Under the pieces are notes generated by a model. The model was not told the DNA's origin. It made no database searches and was given only the letters and a program-made list of their open reading frames with translations. A DNA stretch of 64,000 nt from Aestuariibacter sp. (GTDB taxonomy: Bacteria > Pseudomonadota > Gammaproteobacteria > Enterobacterales > Alteromonadaceae). Both the position numbers and the translations under genes were made by a program. The stretch covers positions 2,103,138 through 2,167,137 of the forward strand of contig CP051238.1 in the NCBI GenBank assembly GCA_017794925.1. The letters are read 5' to 3'. Shown piece after piece: positions 43,221-52,884 of this stretch. Every line of letters starts with the position of its first letter. Position 1 is the first letter of the stretch.

Positions 43221-45230
43221 TTAGTGTTGGTCAGTGTACCACTTTAACAACGCATTTTTCTCTAGTGGTTTGGCAAATAGATAGCCCTGTAAACAATCGA
43301 CGCCCATGGCTTTTAAAATTGCGGCTTGTTGAGGCGTTTCGATCCCCTCTGCAACCGTTCGGCAACCAAATTCTTTAGCCATGAGCAGGGTAGCACGCAC
43401 GATGGTATCGTTGCCGTCAGTAATTTGCTGTACAAAAGTCCTGTCGATTTTTAGTAGGTCAAAGTCCAGCGCTTGTAGAAGGCTGAGTGAGGAGAAGCCG
43501 GTGCCAAAATCATCAATGGCAATGTTGATATGCCGCGCCTTCAGTGCTGTGATCCTGTCGGTCAATATGGCCATGTCATCCGCAAAGATGGATTCTGTTA
43601 CTTCTAAATGAAGTCGGTGGGGAGCGAGGCCAGAGCTACCTATTGCCTGATCAACCTGTCGAATAAAGTTTTCGTTGAGTAATTGTAAAACCGAGACGTT
43701 TACTGATACGGCTAGCGAATCATCCGGCCACTGCGCAGTGTCAATGCAAGCGCGGTTTAACACCCAACTGCCAATATCCTGGATCATTCCGCTCTTTTCT
43801 GCCAACGGTATAAACACGCCAGGACTGATCCATTCTTCGTTAAACTGCCATCTGGCTAGTGCTTCCACAGCCCAAATTTTTTGCGTTTTTGCATCAATGA
43901 TCGGTTGATAGACAACGTGAAACTCGTGACGGTCAATAGCGTGACGTAATCCGTCACGCAAACGAAGCTCTTCGTTAAGCTGGTCGTAAATAGACTCGGA
44001 AAATACACCCACAACACCGGGTTTGGTGCGCTTGTTGTAATACATGGTTAAATCAGCAAGCTGAACCAGGGTTGCAGCATCTTTGCTGTGTTTGGGGTAA
44101 ATCGCAATCCCGATGGTTGCCCCAATGGTGACGTCATTATCTGCGATGTGTTGAAGACTGGTTATGCTTCCACGTGCAGCCTGGCCGATAGCAAGTGCGG
44201 TTTCTTCATCTGCGTAAGGCAGTACCAATACGAATTCATCGCCGCCCCAACGCCCGGCACAGTCTGATTCACAATACTGCTTCAACTGTTCTGCGACCGA
44301 GGCCAATACGGCATCGCCGGCCTGGTGACCAAAACTGTCGTTTATTTGTTTAAAGCCATCTAAATCAATAAATAGAATCGCCAAGCGCTTGTTGCCCTGA
44401 CAGGCTTGTTCAATCATCCATTCAAAGTGCTGCATGAATGCTGTGCGGTTCATCAAACCGGTCAGTGGATCGCGATTCGACAACCGGTGAATCTCTTTCG
44501 TGCGGCGTAATACCTCTTTTTCCAGGCTATTGTTTGCCAGGTCAAGTTGGTGATTGGTATCGAGCAACTGTTTGTTGATCCGGGTTACTTCGTTCTGTTC
44601 CTTGACCATGAGTTCGACGAGTTCGTCATTCTTGTGTTTTATTTCAATGGCTCTGCGAATAAACAGATTGGCGCGACTGGCTGCACCACACATTGATATC
44701 CAGAATAAAATGCCAAGAAACCCCAGCATGTTGTATTCGTCGCGGTAGTCGTAAATCGCACGCAATGACATGGGAATGAGCATGATGGTGGCATAAGTAA
44801 GCACCAATACCATGTTGGGGGCCAGCACTGTTGCCGCACCGCCTGCCATGGCCGACATAATTATCATCGTAGAGGCAAATTCGAGCGTGGTCATGCTGTC
44901 GAAAAAGGAAATCCCGAAAACCGCCCACAAAATGGCAGTAAATATAGAGCCGACAAAGAATCGATAAAAAGGCGCTTCGGGGGAATAACGGGTATTTTTG
45001 AGTTTGCTGTGCCAGTACGCTGCGTCCATTGCGCGGATAAGTGTAAAGACGAGTATAACAAGCCAGATGTTTTGCTTGGTTTGCTGAGCTTCACCTGAAT
45101 CAAAACCAAACGTGATTGCACTGACACTAAGGAGAGTAATTAGAAGCCCATTGAATACATTTGAGTAGAGTAACTCCACAACGTCCTGATTGATGGCACT
45201 TAATTTCGGTATTTTGGGATATTGCTGCAT
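43221..45230 (-). CDS. Membrane GGDEF-EAL protein with both signatures intact
   Basis: A 669-residue protein: six or so N-terminal membrane helices (about 25-190) forming a MASE-like integral sensor, a coiled coil (about 195-240), then GGDEF with GRWGGDEFVLVL (about residue 325) and EAL with VEALARW (about 453). The EAL set is complete, including NVSVLQ, EVTESIF, DDFGTGFSSL, LKIDRTFV and AEGIE. Both cyclase and phosphodiesterase activity are possible; which dominates is not visible. Unlike the EAL protein at 25348-27588, the GGDEF motif is canonical. Confidence 0.93.
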   Translation of the reverse strand: MQQYPKIPKLSAINQDVVELLYSNVFNGLLITLLSVSAITFGFDSGEAQQTKQNIWLVILVFTLIRAMDAAYWHSKLKNTRYSPEAPFYRFFVGSIFTAILWAVFGISFFDSMTTLEFASTMIIMSAMAGGAATVLAPNMVLVLTYATIMLIPMSLRAIYDYRDEYNMLGFLGILFWISMCGAASRANLFIRRAIEIKHKNDELVELMVKEQNEVTRINKQLLDTNHQLDLANNSLEKEVLRRTKEIHRLSNRDPLTGLMNRTAFMQHFEWMIEQACQGNKRLAILFIDLDGFKQINDSFGHQAGDAVLASVAEQLKQYCESDCAGRWGGDEFVLVLPYADEETALAIGQAARGSITSLQHIADNDVTIGATIGIAIYPKHSKDAATLVQLADLTMYYNKRTKPGVVGVFSESIYDQLNEELRLRDGLRHAIDRHEFHVVYQPIIDAKTQKIWAVEALARWQFNEEWISPGVFIPLAEKSGMIQDIGSWVLNRACIDTAQWPDDSLAVSVNVSVLQLLNENFIRQVDQAIGSSGLAPHRLHLEVTESIFADDMAILTDRITALKARHINIAIDDFGTGFSSLSLLQALDFDLLKIDRTFVQQITDGNDTIVRATLLMAKEFGCRTVAEGIETPQQAAILKAMGVDCLQGYLFAKPLEKNALLKWYTDQH

Positions 45231-45395
45231 ACCTGCTCTATGGGCTTTCCACTGAAAAGAGGGAATTTAAGGTAATAAATTAAGCCATATTTTCTGTCTT
45301 ACGCTGAATAGTACTGGCTTTTTGTTAAGGATAGTTAATATTTAGGGAGAAGCCAGCAGGTTAGGTGTCTGATTTGCCTTAAGGGTATAAAAGAC

Positions 45396-45424
45396 AAAAA
45401 AAGCCGGACGACTAAGCGTCCGGC
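45396..45424 (-). terminator. Terminator of the second fadE gene
   Basis: A perfect 8-bp stem (GCCGGACG with CGTCCGGC), 6-nt loop. On the minus strand it is followed by a run of T, 25 nt after the fadE paralogue stop. Confidence 0.85.
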
Positions 45425-45448
45425 AAACAGGTACTTATTGAGTACGGA

Positions 45449-47689
45449 TTAGGCGGCGTCTTTCGCTTCAGACGCAGTGTCTTCAGTGGAAACCAGTTCC
45501 ATGTCAAACGTGAATTCATCAACGCGAATGGCCAGTTTACGTTTTTCATTATAGTCGTGCAGTGCAACCGCATCGTCTGCAGTAATAACACCACGCTGCT
45601 GCAATTTATTCAGGGCATTTTCAAATGACAAGAACGGAATTACCGGCTCTTTGCGCAAGGCTTTTTGTACTTTACCCAGCAAAGGCAGAACTTTGTGTTT
45701 GGCTTTAAAGGCTTGCTCATTGATGTCATTACCATCGCCCGGTGTTGCTTTCACCAGGTGAGTCAGCTGTGCTTTAACACTGTTGTCCTGTAGTGCTGCC
45801 AGAGACAGTTCGCGAATCAGGTCATCGCTGATGGTGCTTACGCTGCCACTGTAAGTAGCAGTCAGGAAGCGCATCAAACCACGCGTCGCTGTGTTCGGGA
45901 AGTTACGAACAAAGTTCACCAGTGCCTGTTCAGCTTGCTGCAGAGACCATTGCATTGCGTAGTCAAAATAAGGCTTCGCTTGTTGACGGTCTTCAATACG
46001 TTGCTCATAGAATCGAATAGATGCCATGGCACCGTACAGGTAGCTCATGATGTCACCTAAGCGGGCAGACAACAGTTCAGCTTTCTTCAAATCACCGCCC
46101 AATACAGCCAGTGATAAATCAGCCAACGGTGCCAATTTCGCTGACAGTGCGTTCAGGCGCTTCTCGTACTTGCGCACTTCTGGCAAGCTTGACTGCGAAC
46201 CACGTGTGAACGGCAGGTAGCTCTTGAAGAAACTGCGGAACGAGTTGTTCACACTAAAGCCAACCGTTTTACGAAGCACTTTATTAAACTCACCGTCTGC
46301 TTTTTTGTCGTTGCTATGAATCAAGTCGACCATTTCTTTCAGGTAAGGGTGACAACGCATCGCGCCCTGACCAAAGATCATCAGATTACGAGTCAGGATG
46401 TTTGCACCTTCAACCGTAATCGCAATAGGTAGCGCAGAATAGCCTGCTGCCAGGGTATTTTGCGGACCACGCTGAATCGCTTTACCTGCCTGTACGTCCA
46501 TGGCAGCGTTCATTACGTCACGACCCAGTTCGGTCATGTGATATTTGGCAATAGCGGTTACCACTGATGGCTTCAGGCCTTGGCCTAAACCTTCTGTCGT
46601 CAACACGCGCATGGCTTCACACAGGAACGTTTTACCAGCGATTTCTGCCAGTTTTTCCTGAATACCTTCAAAACGGCCAATCGGCAAACCGAACTGCTCA
46701 CGAACAAATGCGTATTCTGCCGTTGATTTTAATGCGCTTTGCGCTGTTGCTGTGCCCATAGCCGGTAATGAAATACCGCGACCAGCACCCAGGCAGCTAA
46801 CCAGCATTTGCCAGCCGCGCCCGATGTTTTTCTGACCGCCAATGATAAAGTCCATTGGAATGAATACGTCTGTGCCGCGTGTGGTACCGTTGTAGAAACG
46901 CACGCCCATAGGGTCGTGGCGGTTACCCAGCTCCACACCCGGGTGTGATTTTGGTAACAGGGCACAGGTAATACCCAGTTCCAGCTTGTCGCCCAGTAGT
47001 TGATCCGGATCGAATACTTTGAAAGCCAGACCCAGCACGGTAGCAATTGGTGCCAGGGTAATGTAGCGTTTGTCCCAGCTTACTTTTAAGCCGATAACTT
47101 CTTTGCCTTCCCATTGACCCTTGGTCACAATCGCCGCGTCAGGGATGCCACCAGCGTCCGACCCAGCTTCCGGGCTGGTTAATGCAAAGCATGGAATATC
47201 CTGGCCAACTGCAAGGCGAGGCAGCCAGTAGTCTTGTTGATCTTTTGTACCGTAATGCATTAGCAGTTCGCCCGGGCCTAATGAATTAGGCACCATAACG
47301 GTGACTGCCAGTGCGCCGCTTTTCGCAGCAATCGTAGATACAATCGTTGAGTTAGCGTAAGGGCTGAACTCCAGACCACCGAATTTCTTCGGAATGATCA
47401 TTGAAAAGAAACGGTTCTCGCCCAGAAAATTCAGGACATGTTGAGGGATATGCTTTGAATTACCTAATTCAAAGTCATCGACCATTTCCAGCAATTGTTG
47501 CACAGGGCCGTCCAGGAACGCCTGTTCGTCAGCACTCAGCTTGGCTTGAGGAACTGCACGCAATGCCTCCATGTCAGGTACACCGCGATAAATAGACGAT
47601 TCCAGCCAAATATCACCGGCGTCTAACGCTTCCTGCTCTGTAATTGAAATTGGAGGTAAAACTTTCTTCAAACTTGTTCTGATACTCAT
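45449..47689 (-). CDS. Acyl-CoA dehydrogenase FadE, second paralogue
   Basis: A 746-residue FadE-type acyl-CoA dehydrogenase, with the same architecture as the gene at 27585-29882 (core with FALTSPEAGSDAGG and VEGANILTRNLMIFGQG, C-terminal DUF1974 region) but without the N-terminal membrane helix. It starts MSIRTSLKKVLPPIS. Two FadE enzymes suggest different chain-length or substrate preferences. Upstream (47715-47736) is a GGATGT/ACATCC hairpin in the leader, and there is no copy of the paired AAAC-N4-GTTT element found upstream of the other fadE, so control probably differs. Confidence 0.92.
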   Translation of the reverse strand: MSIRTSLKKVLPPISITEQEALDAGDIWLESSIYRGVPDMEALRAVPQAKLSADEQAFLDGPVQQLLEMVDDFELGNSKHIPQHVLNFLGENRFFSMIIPKKFGGLEFSPYANSTIVSTIAAKSGALAVTVMVPNSLGPGELLMHYGTKDQQDYWLPRLAVGQDIPCFALTSPEAGSDAGGIPDAAIVTKGQWEGKEVIGLKVSWDKRYITLAPIATVLGLAFKVFDPDQLLGDKLELGITCALLPKSHPGVELGNRHDPMGVRFYNGTTRGTDVFIPMDFIIGGQKNIGRGWQMLVSCLGAGRGISLPAMGTATAQSALKSTAEYAFVREQFGLPIGRFEGIQEKLAEIAGKTFLCEAMRVLTTEGLGQGLKPSVVTAIAKYHMTELGRDVMNAAMDVQAGKAIQRGPQNTLAAGYSALPIAITVEGANILTRNLMIFGQGAMRCHPYLKEMVDLIHSNDKKADGEFNKVLRKTVGFSVNNSFRSFFKSYLPFTRGSQSSLPEVRKYEKRLNALSAKLAPLADLSLAVLGGDLKKAELLSARLGDIMSYLYGAMASIRFYEQRIEDRQQAKPYFDYAMQWSLQQAEQALVNFVRNFPNTATRGLMRFLTATYSGSVSTISDDLIRELSLAALQDNSVKAQLTHLVKATPGDGNDINEQAFKAKHKVLPLLGKVQKALRKEPVIPFLSFENALNKLQQRGVITADDAVALHDYNEKRKLAIRVDEFTFDMELVSTEDTASEAKDAA

Positions 47690-48073
47690 AACTCATCCGC
47701 TCATCTGACCAGTTGGATGTTGCTAATACTACATCCTTTTTTTGATTTTGCAAACATATTGTTAATATATTGAAATTTAATGATAATTTTAGGTTTTAGA
47801 ATGATGGCAGGAGTTTGTTACACAAAAAATCAATGACTTACCCTTGTTTCAAAAATGAAATTAGTGGTCAAAAAATGCACTTTTCTGTCGTAGGCATGGA
47901 AAGAAATCCGTACAAATAATGCGCAAAACCCCGGATTACAGGCTTCTGCGCTACACTCTAGTGAGGCACAAATATTACCCGTCATTATTTAACGTGACTG
48001 AATGATATGATGCGATGGTGCTTTGCTGTAGCAATGGGTATAGTGGCGTTAGCACAAGAAAAAGGAATAACAC
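47690..48073. other. 384-bp intergenic region between fadE paralogue and LolA-like gene
   Basis: It separates divergent genes. It contains a GGATGT/ACATCC hairpin (47715-47736) that is followed by eight T on the plus strand, and AT-rich sequence that likely holds both promoters. No gene with a ribosome binding site was found; a 49-residue frame at 48007-48156 overlaps the next gene and is not supported. Confidence 0.5.
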
Positions 48074-48871
48074 ATGACGAATTTAGGGCGGGTGTTTGCG
48101 CACACCATAGCGGGCATATGTTTATTAACGGCGGCTATATTACCGGCACAGGCTGATGAAGCGGAAGGGTTGCGAATTGCCACAGAGCGAAAAGCACGAA
48201 ACTCCGGTTGGGAAGATACGGTGGCATCTACCACAATGGTACTCCGGGATACACGCGGCAAAGAGTCTGAGCGTGAACTGCGGGTGTATACATTGGAACG
48301 TGCAGATGAAGGGGATAAATCACTGACTGTGTTCGATTCACCTGCCGATGTAAAAGGTGCTGCTTTTCTGAGCTTTTCAAACACGCTGACGCCGGATGAC
48401 CAATGGATGTACTTACCTAAAGTGAAGCGCGTTAAACGCATCGCTTCTCAAAATAAATCCGGCCCGTTTATGAGCAGTGAATTTGCTTATGAAGACATGG
48501 CATCGTTTGAATTGGAAAAATACAAATTCAACTTTTTGCGCGATGACGAGTTTGATGACCAGGATGTATTTGTGGTTGAGCAAACCCCGGTTGATAAATT
48601 TTCTGGTTATTCAAAGCAATTGGCTTTCATTGATAAAGAACATTATCGTCTGCTGAAAATGGACTTTTTCGATAAAAAAGGCGATTTGCTGAAGACGCTA
48701 ATTCTGGACGACTATGAACTTTATCTTGATCAATACTGGCGCCCGCATACTTCAGAGATGTTCAATGAGCAGACCGGCAAAAGCACGGCGATGTTTATTA
48801 ATGACATTGAATTCAAAACAGGACTGAAAGACAGTGATTTGGATAAAGATAGCCTGAAGAGAGCCCGTTAA
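48074..48871 (+). CDS. Outer-membrane lipoprotein-sorting (LolA-like) protein
   Basis: A 265-residue exported protein, signal peptide ending LPAQA. The beta-rich body (WEDTVASTTMVLRDTRGKES, DVKGAAFLSFSN, WMYLPKVKRVKRI) matches the LolA-like proteins often annotated as outer membrane lipoprotein-sorting proteins and found with RND/MMPL exporters and a barrel partner. AAGGAA precedes the ATG. The next gene begins 3 nt after its stop and encodes an outer-membrane barrel, but no MMPL transporter is present in the window. Confidence 0.82.
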   Translation: MTNLGRVFAHTIAGICLLTAAILPAQADEAEGLRIATERKARNSGWEDTVASTTMVLRDTRGKESERELRVYTLERADEGDKSLTVFDSPADVKGAAFLSFSNTLTPDDQWMYLPKVKRVKRIASQNKSGPFMSSEFAYEDMASFELEKYKFNFLRDDEFDDQDVFVVEQTPVDKFSGYSKQLAFIDKEHYRLLKMDFFDKKGDLLKTLILDDYELYLDQYWRPHTSEMFNEQTGKSTAMFINDIEFKTGLKDSDLDKDSLKRAR

Positions 48872-48874
48872 ACC

Positions 48875-50074
48875 ATGCGCAAGTTATTTTCGATTTTCGC
48901 ACTGTCATACAGTGCGATAACACCTATCGCGTATGCTGATATGGAATACAGTGGAACAGCCTCCATTGAACAACGCTATTTTCTGCAAGACCCACTTTTT
49001 CCTGAACAGCGACGCACCCAAACGTCAGTTACTTTGTTGCCCGAAGTCTTCATGAGCTGGAATGACGGTTACGATAGCCTGACCTTCAAGCCTTTCGTCA
49101 GAGCGGATCAATACGACTCGGAGCGAACTCACGCAGATATCCGTGAACTCATGTGGCTGCATGCATCGGAAAGTTATGAGCTTCGGGCGGGGATTGGCAA
49201 AGTATTTTGGGGGCAAACTGAATCTCTGCATTTGGTGGATGTCATCAACCAAACTGATTCTGTGGAGCGTGTTGATGGCGAAGAGAAACTCGGTCAGCCC
49301 ATGGTCAGCGCGTCTTATTTAATGGAAAGCGGAGCGATTAGCGCTTATATTCTGCCGTATTTCCGAGAGCGGACTTTTGCTGGTTATGAAGGACGGTTGC
49401 GTCCCATTGTGCCAATAGACAATGACAATGCCGTGTACGAATCGGCAGATGAGGAAACGAATCTGGATTATGCGCTGCGGTGGCAACAAACACTGGGCGA
49501 CTGGGAAGTAGGACTGTCTTTCTTCGATGGTACCAATCGCGAACCACAACTTATCGTGGAAGGCGGGCTGGAAACGAATGATCTGGTATTGCGGCCTTAC
49601 TATGAACAAATGCAGCAGATTGGTGCTGATTTGTTATGGGTAAATGGCGCGGTGCTATACAAACTTGAAGCGATTCATCGCAAGAGTAACACCCAGAACT
49701 TTATGGCTGCGGTAGCGGGCTTTGAGTATACCAGTGTGGGTATTTTTGATTCTGTATACGACATCGGCTGGCTCGCCGAGTATCAGTACGATGAGCGAGA
49801 CGCCAGTTTCTTCGTGCCAGCGCAAAACGATGTGATGGTTGGGGTGAGATGGATTTGGAATGATCCGGATAGTACCGAAGTGCTATTAGGATACGTGCAG
49901 GATCTGGATGATATGGAGACTTACAGTGCCTTTGTAGAAGCCTCCAGTCGAATGACCGACAACTGGAAATGGACACTGAACGGGTATTTCTTTTCGACGG
50001 AGTCGCAAACTGATCCGTACTTTTTTGTTCGTCGGGACGACCACATAGAAGTTAACGTCGAGTTTTTCTTCTGA
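48875..50074 (+). CDS. Outer-membrane beta-barrel protein, partner of LolA-like protein
   Basis: A 399-residue protein with a signal peptide (ending ITPIAYA) and a long run of amphipathic strands ending in aromatic VEFFF, the C-terminal signature for BAM insertion. It starts 3 nt after the LolA-like gene and should be co-translated with it. In related gammaproteobacteria such pairs accompany MMPL-type lipid or hydrophobic-compound exporters. The exported molecule here is unknown. Confidence 0.8.
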   Translation: MRKLFSIFALSYSAITPIAYADMEYSGTASIEQRYFLQDPLFPEQRRTQTSVTLLPEVFMSWNDGYDSLTFKPFVRADQYDSERTHADIRELMWLHASESYELRAGIGKVFWGQTESLHLVDVINQTDSVERVDGEEKLGQPMVSASYLMESGAISAYILPYFRERTFAGYEGRLRPIVPIDNDNAVYESADEETNLDYALRWQQTLGDWEVGLSFFDGTNREPQLIVEGGLETNDLVLRPYYEQMQQIGADLLWVNGAVLYKLEAIHRKSNTQNFMAAVAGFEYTSVGIFDSVYDIGWLAEYQYDERDASFFVPAQNDVMVGVRWIWNDPDSTEVLLGYVQDLDDMETYSAFVEASSRMTDNWKWTLNGYFFSTESQTDPYFFVRRDDHIEVNVEFFF

Positions 50075-50122
50075 AAATAACGTGGCAGAGTGCGTTACAT
50101 CCTGCCAAATGGAATGTGAAGT

Positions 50123-50701
50123 ATGAAAATAATAACTATCGTTTTGGTTTTTACTGGCCTGGTTTTTTCCCATGCTGCGGTAGCGATTGAAAAAATGTAT
50201 GGCGTAGTCAGTGCGGGCTACACCGATCTGGAGTACAGCAATACTGAGGAAGAAGCGTTTGGCTACAAGCTGATATTAGGCCATGAATTTCATCGCCAGT
50301 GGTATGTAGAAGCCGGCTTTATACAATTCGCTGATATCGAGACGGAAAGTGATTTTTCAAAATTAGAGCTGCAGGCTAACGGCTTGTATCTGGGTGTAGT
50401 AGGGAAGGCATCGCATGCTGTTGGTGAATTGTTCTATAGGATCGGTGCCGTTAATATCGATGTTCAGGCGCTGGAAGCATCAACGGATGGACAGTGTAAG
50501 TTTGGAACTGCTGCGGGGTCGCTGAATGGACAAACCCTATGTCAGTACGATGAAGGCATCGCGGTGGGCATTGTTGGTTTGGGTTTCGATTACTATGTCG
50601 CTACAAAGACGTTTGTTCGACTTGAGGCTGAATATCTGCGTGGTAAAGACGGCTTTGATACCAGTCTGATATCGCTGGGGATCAGATATAACTTTAATTA
50701 G
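50123..50701 (+). CDS. Small outer-membrane beta-barrel protein
   Basis: A 192-residue exported protein: signal peptide ending HAAVA, then about eight short amphipathic strands (MYGVVSAGYTDLEY, YVEAGFIQFADIE, GLYLGVVGKA, FVRLEAEYLRG) ending in YNFN, which is weaker than a terminal Phe. It has the size of OmpA/OmpW-type eight-stranded barrels. Two Cys (CKFGTAAGSLNGQTLC) may form a disulfide in an external loop. It is 48 nt downstream of the larger barrel gene, so it is probably in the same transcript. Confidence 0.7.
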   Translation: MKIITIVLVFTGLVFSHAAVAIEKMYGVVSAGYTDLEYSNTEEEAFGYKLILGHEFHRQWYVEAGFIQFADIETESDFSKLELQANGLYLGVVGKASHAVGELFYRIGAVNIDVQALEASTDGQCKFGTAAGSLNGQTLCQYDEGIAVGIVGLGFDYYVATKTFVRLEAEYLRGKDGFDTSLISLGIRYNFN

Positions 50702-50797
50702 GTGTTTGCAAGCCCGCGAGAAAATCGTTAGTGAGGGCGATCTCTATCCTGGCTATCTAAGTACCAATGGTTAGGTAGGGAAAAACAGGAACAGAGC

Positions 50798-51055
50798 ATG
50801 AAGAATGAACTGGACAGTAAGTTTGTCCTGCAGGTGTTCGAAAAAATCCGCAAGCATGGTAAACAAGACGAGGAAAAATACCGTTTGGAAGGTGTGTTAG
50901 CGTTCACTGACTTTGATGGTTATACCCTTTATATGCAGGATGCTTTGGTGTCAATGCAGTTTGGTTTTCACAACCAGTACCGGTTTGATTATCAAAAAGC
51001 GGAAGATTACGACGCTTTCGAAAAAAAACTCAGGTACATCGATAGCCACTATTAA
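50798..51055 (+). CDS. DUF3081-type small protein
   Basis: An 85-residue cytoplasmic protein, rich in charged and aromatic residues (LEGVLAFTDFDGYTLYMQD, FGFHNQYRFDY), ending KKLRYIDSHY. The pattern fits DUF3081 of Alteromonadales/Vibrionales, of unknown function; the family call is from memory and is moderate. AGGAAC precedes the ATG. Confidence 0.65.
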   Translation: MKNELDSKFVLQVFEKIRKHGKQDEEKYRLEGVLAFTDFDGYTLYMQDALVSMQFGFHNQYRFDYQKAEDYDAFEKKLRYIDSHY

Positions 51056-51201
51056 TTCTGGCTACAATAGCATCGTTTCCAGCAGGTGTATAAAACCGGC
51101 TGCTTATCCGCTACAATTCGCCCATATTTTGCCTCCATGTATTGCTTCCTGTGACATGTGGGCAGATAAACATGGATATGAATGAATAGGACACTGCCCC
51201 C

Positions 51202-52134
51202 TTGTCTGTAGCAATAACTCCACCCAAGTTTAAATTCGCGTTTTTAGGGCCCCGTTTTTGGCCTGTCTGGATTAGCATGTGTTTGTTGTACATTGTGACC
51301 TGGTTACCTTTTCCCATCATTCGGCTATTGGGGCAGGGCGCAGGCGTGTTGTTGGGTACACTTGCAAAAAGCCGGGTTAAAATAGCACGCAAAAACATTG
51401 CTCTGTGCTTTCCTGACTTGCCTAAAGCGAGGCAAGAAAAACTGGTTAAAGAGAATCTGAATCGCGCAGGTATGGGGTTATTTGAAACTGCCATGGGCTG
51501 GTGGTGGCCTGACTGGCGAGTCAGAAAGCACGGAGAAGTGGAAGGCTTTGAACATGCCAAGGCAGTATTAGCGCAGAATAAAGGCGTTTTTGGTATGGCG
51601 CTGCATAATATGAATCTGGAGTTTGCTTGTCGGGTATTAGGACTAACTTATCCGAGTGTGGCTTTTTATCGTAAGCACAACAATCCACTGATGGACTATT
51701 TGCAGTACCATGGCAGAGCCAGGTCAAATAAATACATGATTCATAAGCGGAATGCGCGAGCGCTGTTGGCTGCGTTGGAAGAAGGCGAGTTGTGTTTGTA
51801 CTTACCTGATCAGGATTACGGACGCAGCCAGAGTATTTTCGTGCCGTTTTATGCAGTAAAAGAGACCGCGACTACCACTGCAACACTCATGTTCATTCGA
51901 CGAACTGAGAGTATTCCACTCATGGTTACCTCGCAATATACCGATACAGGCTATAAAGTGAAGTTCTATCCGCCATTAATGGCGTTGAAAGAGCTGGATG
52001 ACAAAGCGGCCCTAACGCTGTTAAATTCTGAAGTAGCAAACATTATTGACGAGCAGCCAGAGAGTTACCTGTGGATGCACAAACGCTTTAAAACGCGTCC
52101 GGACCCTGACGCGCCGTCGCTATATAAAGACTAG
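51202..52134 (+). CDS. Late lipid A acyltransferase (LpxL/LpxM family)
   Basis: A 310-residue inner-membrane enzyme that adds a secondary fatty acyl chain to lipid A precursor. It starts with TTG (SVAITPPKFKFAFLGPRFW), needed to include the family N-terminus; no ATG lies within the first 25 codons. A transmembrane helix (about 20-45) is followed by the catalytic H-x4-E motif in ALHNMNLEF, and the C-terminal SYLWMHKRFKTRP is typical. LpxL and LpxM cannot be told apart here. It stands alone. Confidence 0.9.
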   Translation: MSVAITPPKFKFAFLGPRFWPVWISMCLLYIVTWLPFPIIRLLGQGAGVLLGTLAKSRVKIARKNIALCFPDLPKARQEKLVKENLNRAGMGLFETAMGWWWPDWRVRKHGEVEGFEHAKAVLAQNKGVFGMALHNMNLEFACRVLGLTYPSVAFYRKHNNPLMDYLQYHGRARSNKYMIHKRNARALLAALEEGELCLYLPDQDYGRSQSIFVPFYAVKETATTTATLMFIRRTESIPLMVTSQYTDTGYKVKFYPPLMALKELDDKAALTLLNSEVANIIDEQPESYLWMHKRFKTRPDPDAPSLYKD

Positions 52135-52211
52135 AGCGAAACGAAGACGAGTGTCCTGCAAGTTGAAGTGTGCTTGTAGTAACAACACGGTATTTTTAGA
52201 GGTAACAACGC

Positions 52212-52826
52212 ATGAAAAGACAACCATCCTCAGCGGTCTTTTGGGCCAAGCACCTGAGCCTGGCCCTGGCCGTTATCATCATTGCGTCTGTGGTGATTTA
52301 TTTGCAATTGGGCAATACAGGGGCGCCGACGCCGGTCGATGCGCCTGCTGAGCGATCGGTAGCGAAAGGCCTGTCTGATTTTTATCGTGAATTCAGAATG
52401 TCGTCTAATGATCCGGTTAAAGCCGAAGGCGGTGACATGGTGCTGGATATCACACCGTCTGAACAGAGCCTGGACGATCAGCTACAATCCATGTCGAGTA
52501 ATCTGAAACCGGCTGATGGGCGCTGGGTAGGTGAATATAAATTTCGTACATTTAAAGCCGGTAATACGTTACGGGAGGCGATTTCTTCTTATGCTGAACA
52601 GGAAGGCATGCAGGTAATTTGGGATTTGAATCAGGATTTTGTTATCAAACATCAGTTTCAAATGGACAACACCGTAGCGGGTTCTCTGGCAAAGATTGCC
52701 AGCGCAATAGACAGTAACTTTGAAGGTAAAGTTGCCACCTTTGTTTGTCCTAAACAGCGCTCTCTGGTTGTCACAGAGACAGTTACCGAATACCTGACTC
52801 AAAACTGCAACCGGGTGCGTGGTTAA
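52212..52826 (+). CDS. TcpQ-like membrane-anchored protein
   Basis: A 204-residue protein with one N-terminal transmembrane helix (about residues 15-36, LALAVIIIASVVIYLQL) and a periplasmic domain. The C-terminal 95 residues (FKAGNTLREAISSYAEQEGM, WDLNQDFVIKHQF, NFEGKVATFVCPKQRSLVV) resemble the TcpQ C-terminal domain of toxin co-regulated pilus biogenesis. The Cys pair (C183 and C199, approx.) may form a disulfide. No other pilus gene is nearby, so a general envelope role is as likely as pilus assembly. Confidence 0.65.
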   Translation: MKRQPSSAVFWAKHLSLALAVIIIASVVIYLQLGNTGAPTPVDAPAERSVAKGLSDFYREFRMSSNDPVKAEGGDMVLDITPSEQSLDDQLQSMSSNLKPADGRWVGEYKFRTFKAGNTLREAISSYAEQEGMQVIWDLNQDFVIKHQFQMDNTVAGSLAKIASAIDSNFEGKVATFVCPKQRSLVVTETVTEYLTQNCNRVRG

Positions 52827-52846
52827 TTGTTGAATCAATCATTAAC

Positions 52847-52871
52847 AGGCCAGCAGTACGCTGGCCTTTTT
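52847..52871 (+). terminator. Terminator of the TcpQ-like gene
   Basis: An 8-bp stem (AGGCCAGC with GCTGGCCT) with a 5-nt loop and TTTTT, 21 nt after the stop. It faces the convergent glnE gene. Confidence 0.8.
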
Positions 52872-52884
52872 ATGTATTGCCGAT

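Noticed and set aside
48007..48156. A 49-residue frame starting MMRWCFAVAMGIV that resembles a signal peptide.
   Set aside because: It overlaps the LolA-like gene out of frame and has no ribosome binding site; the LolA-like start with AAGGAA is far better supported.
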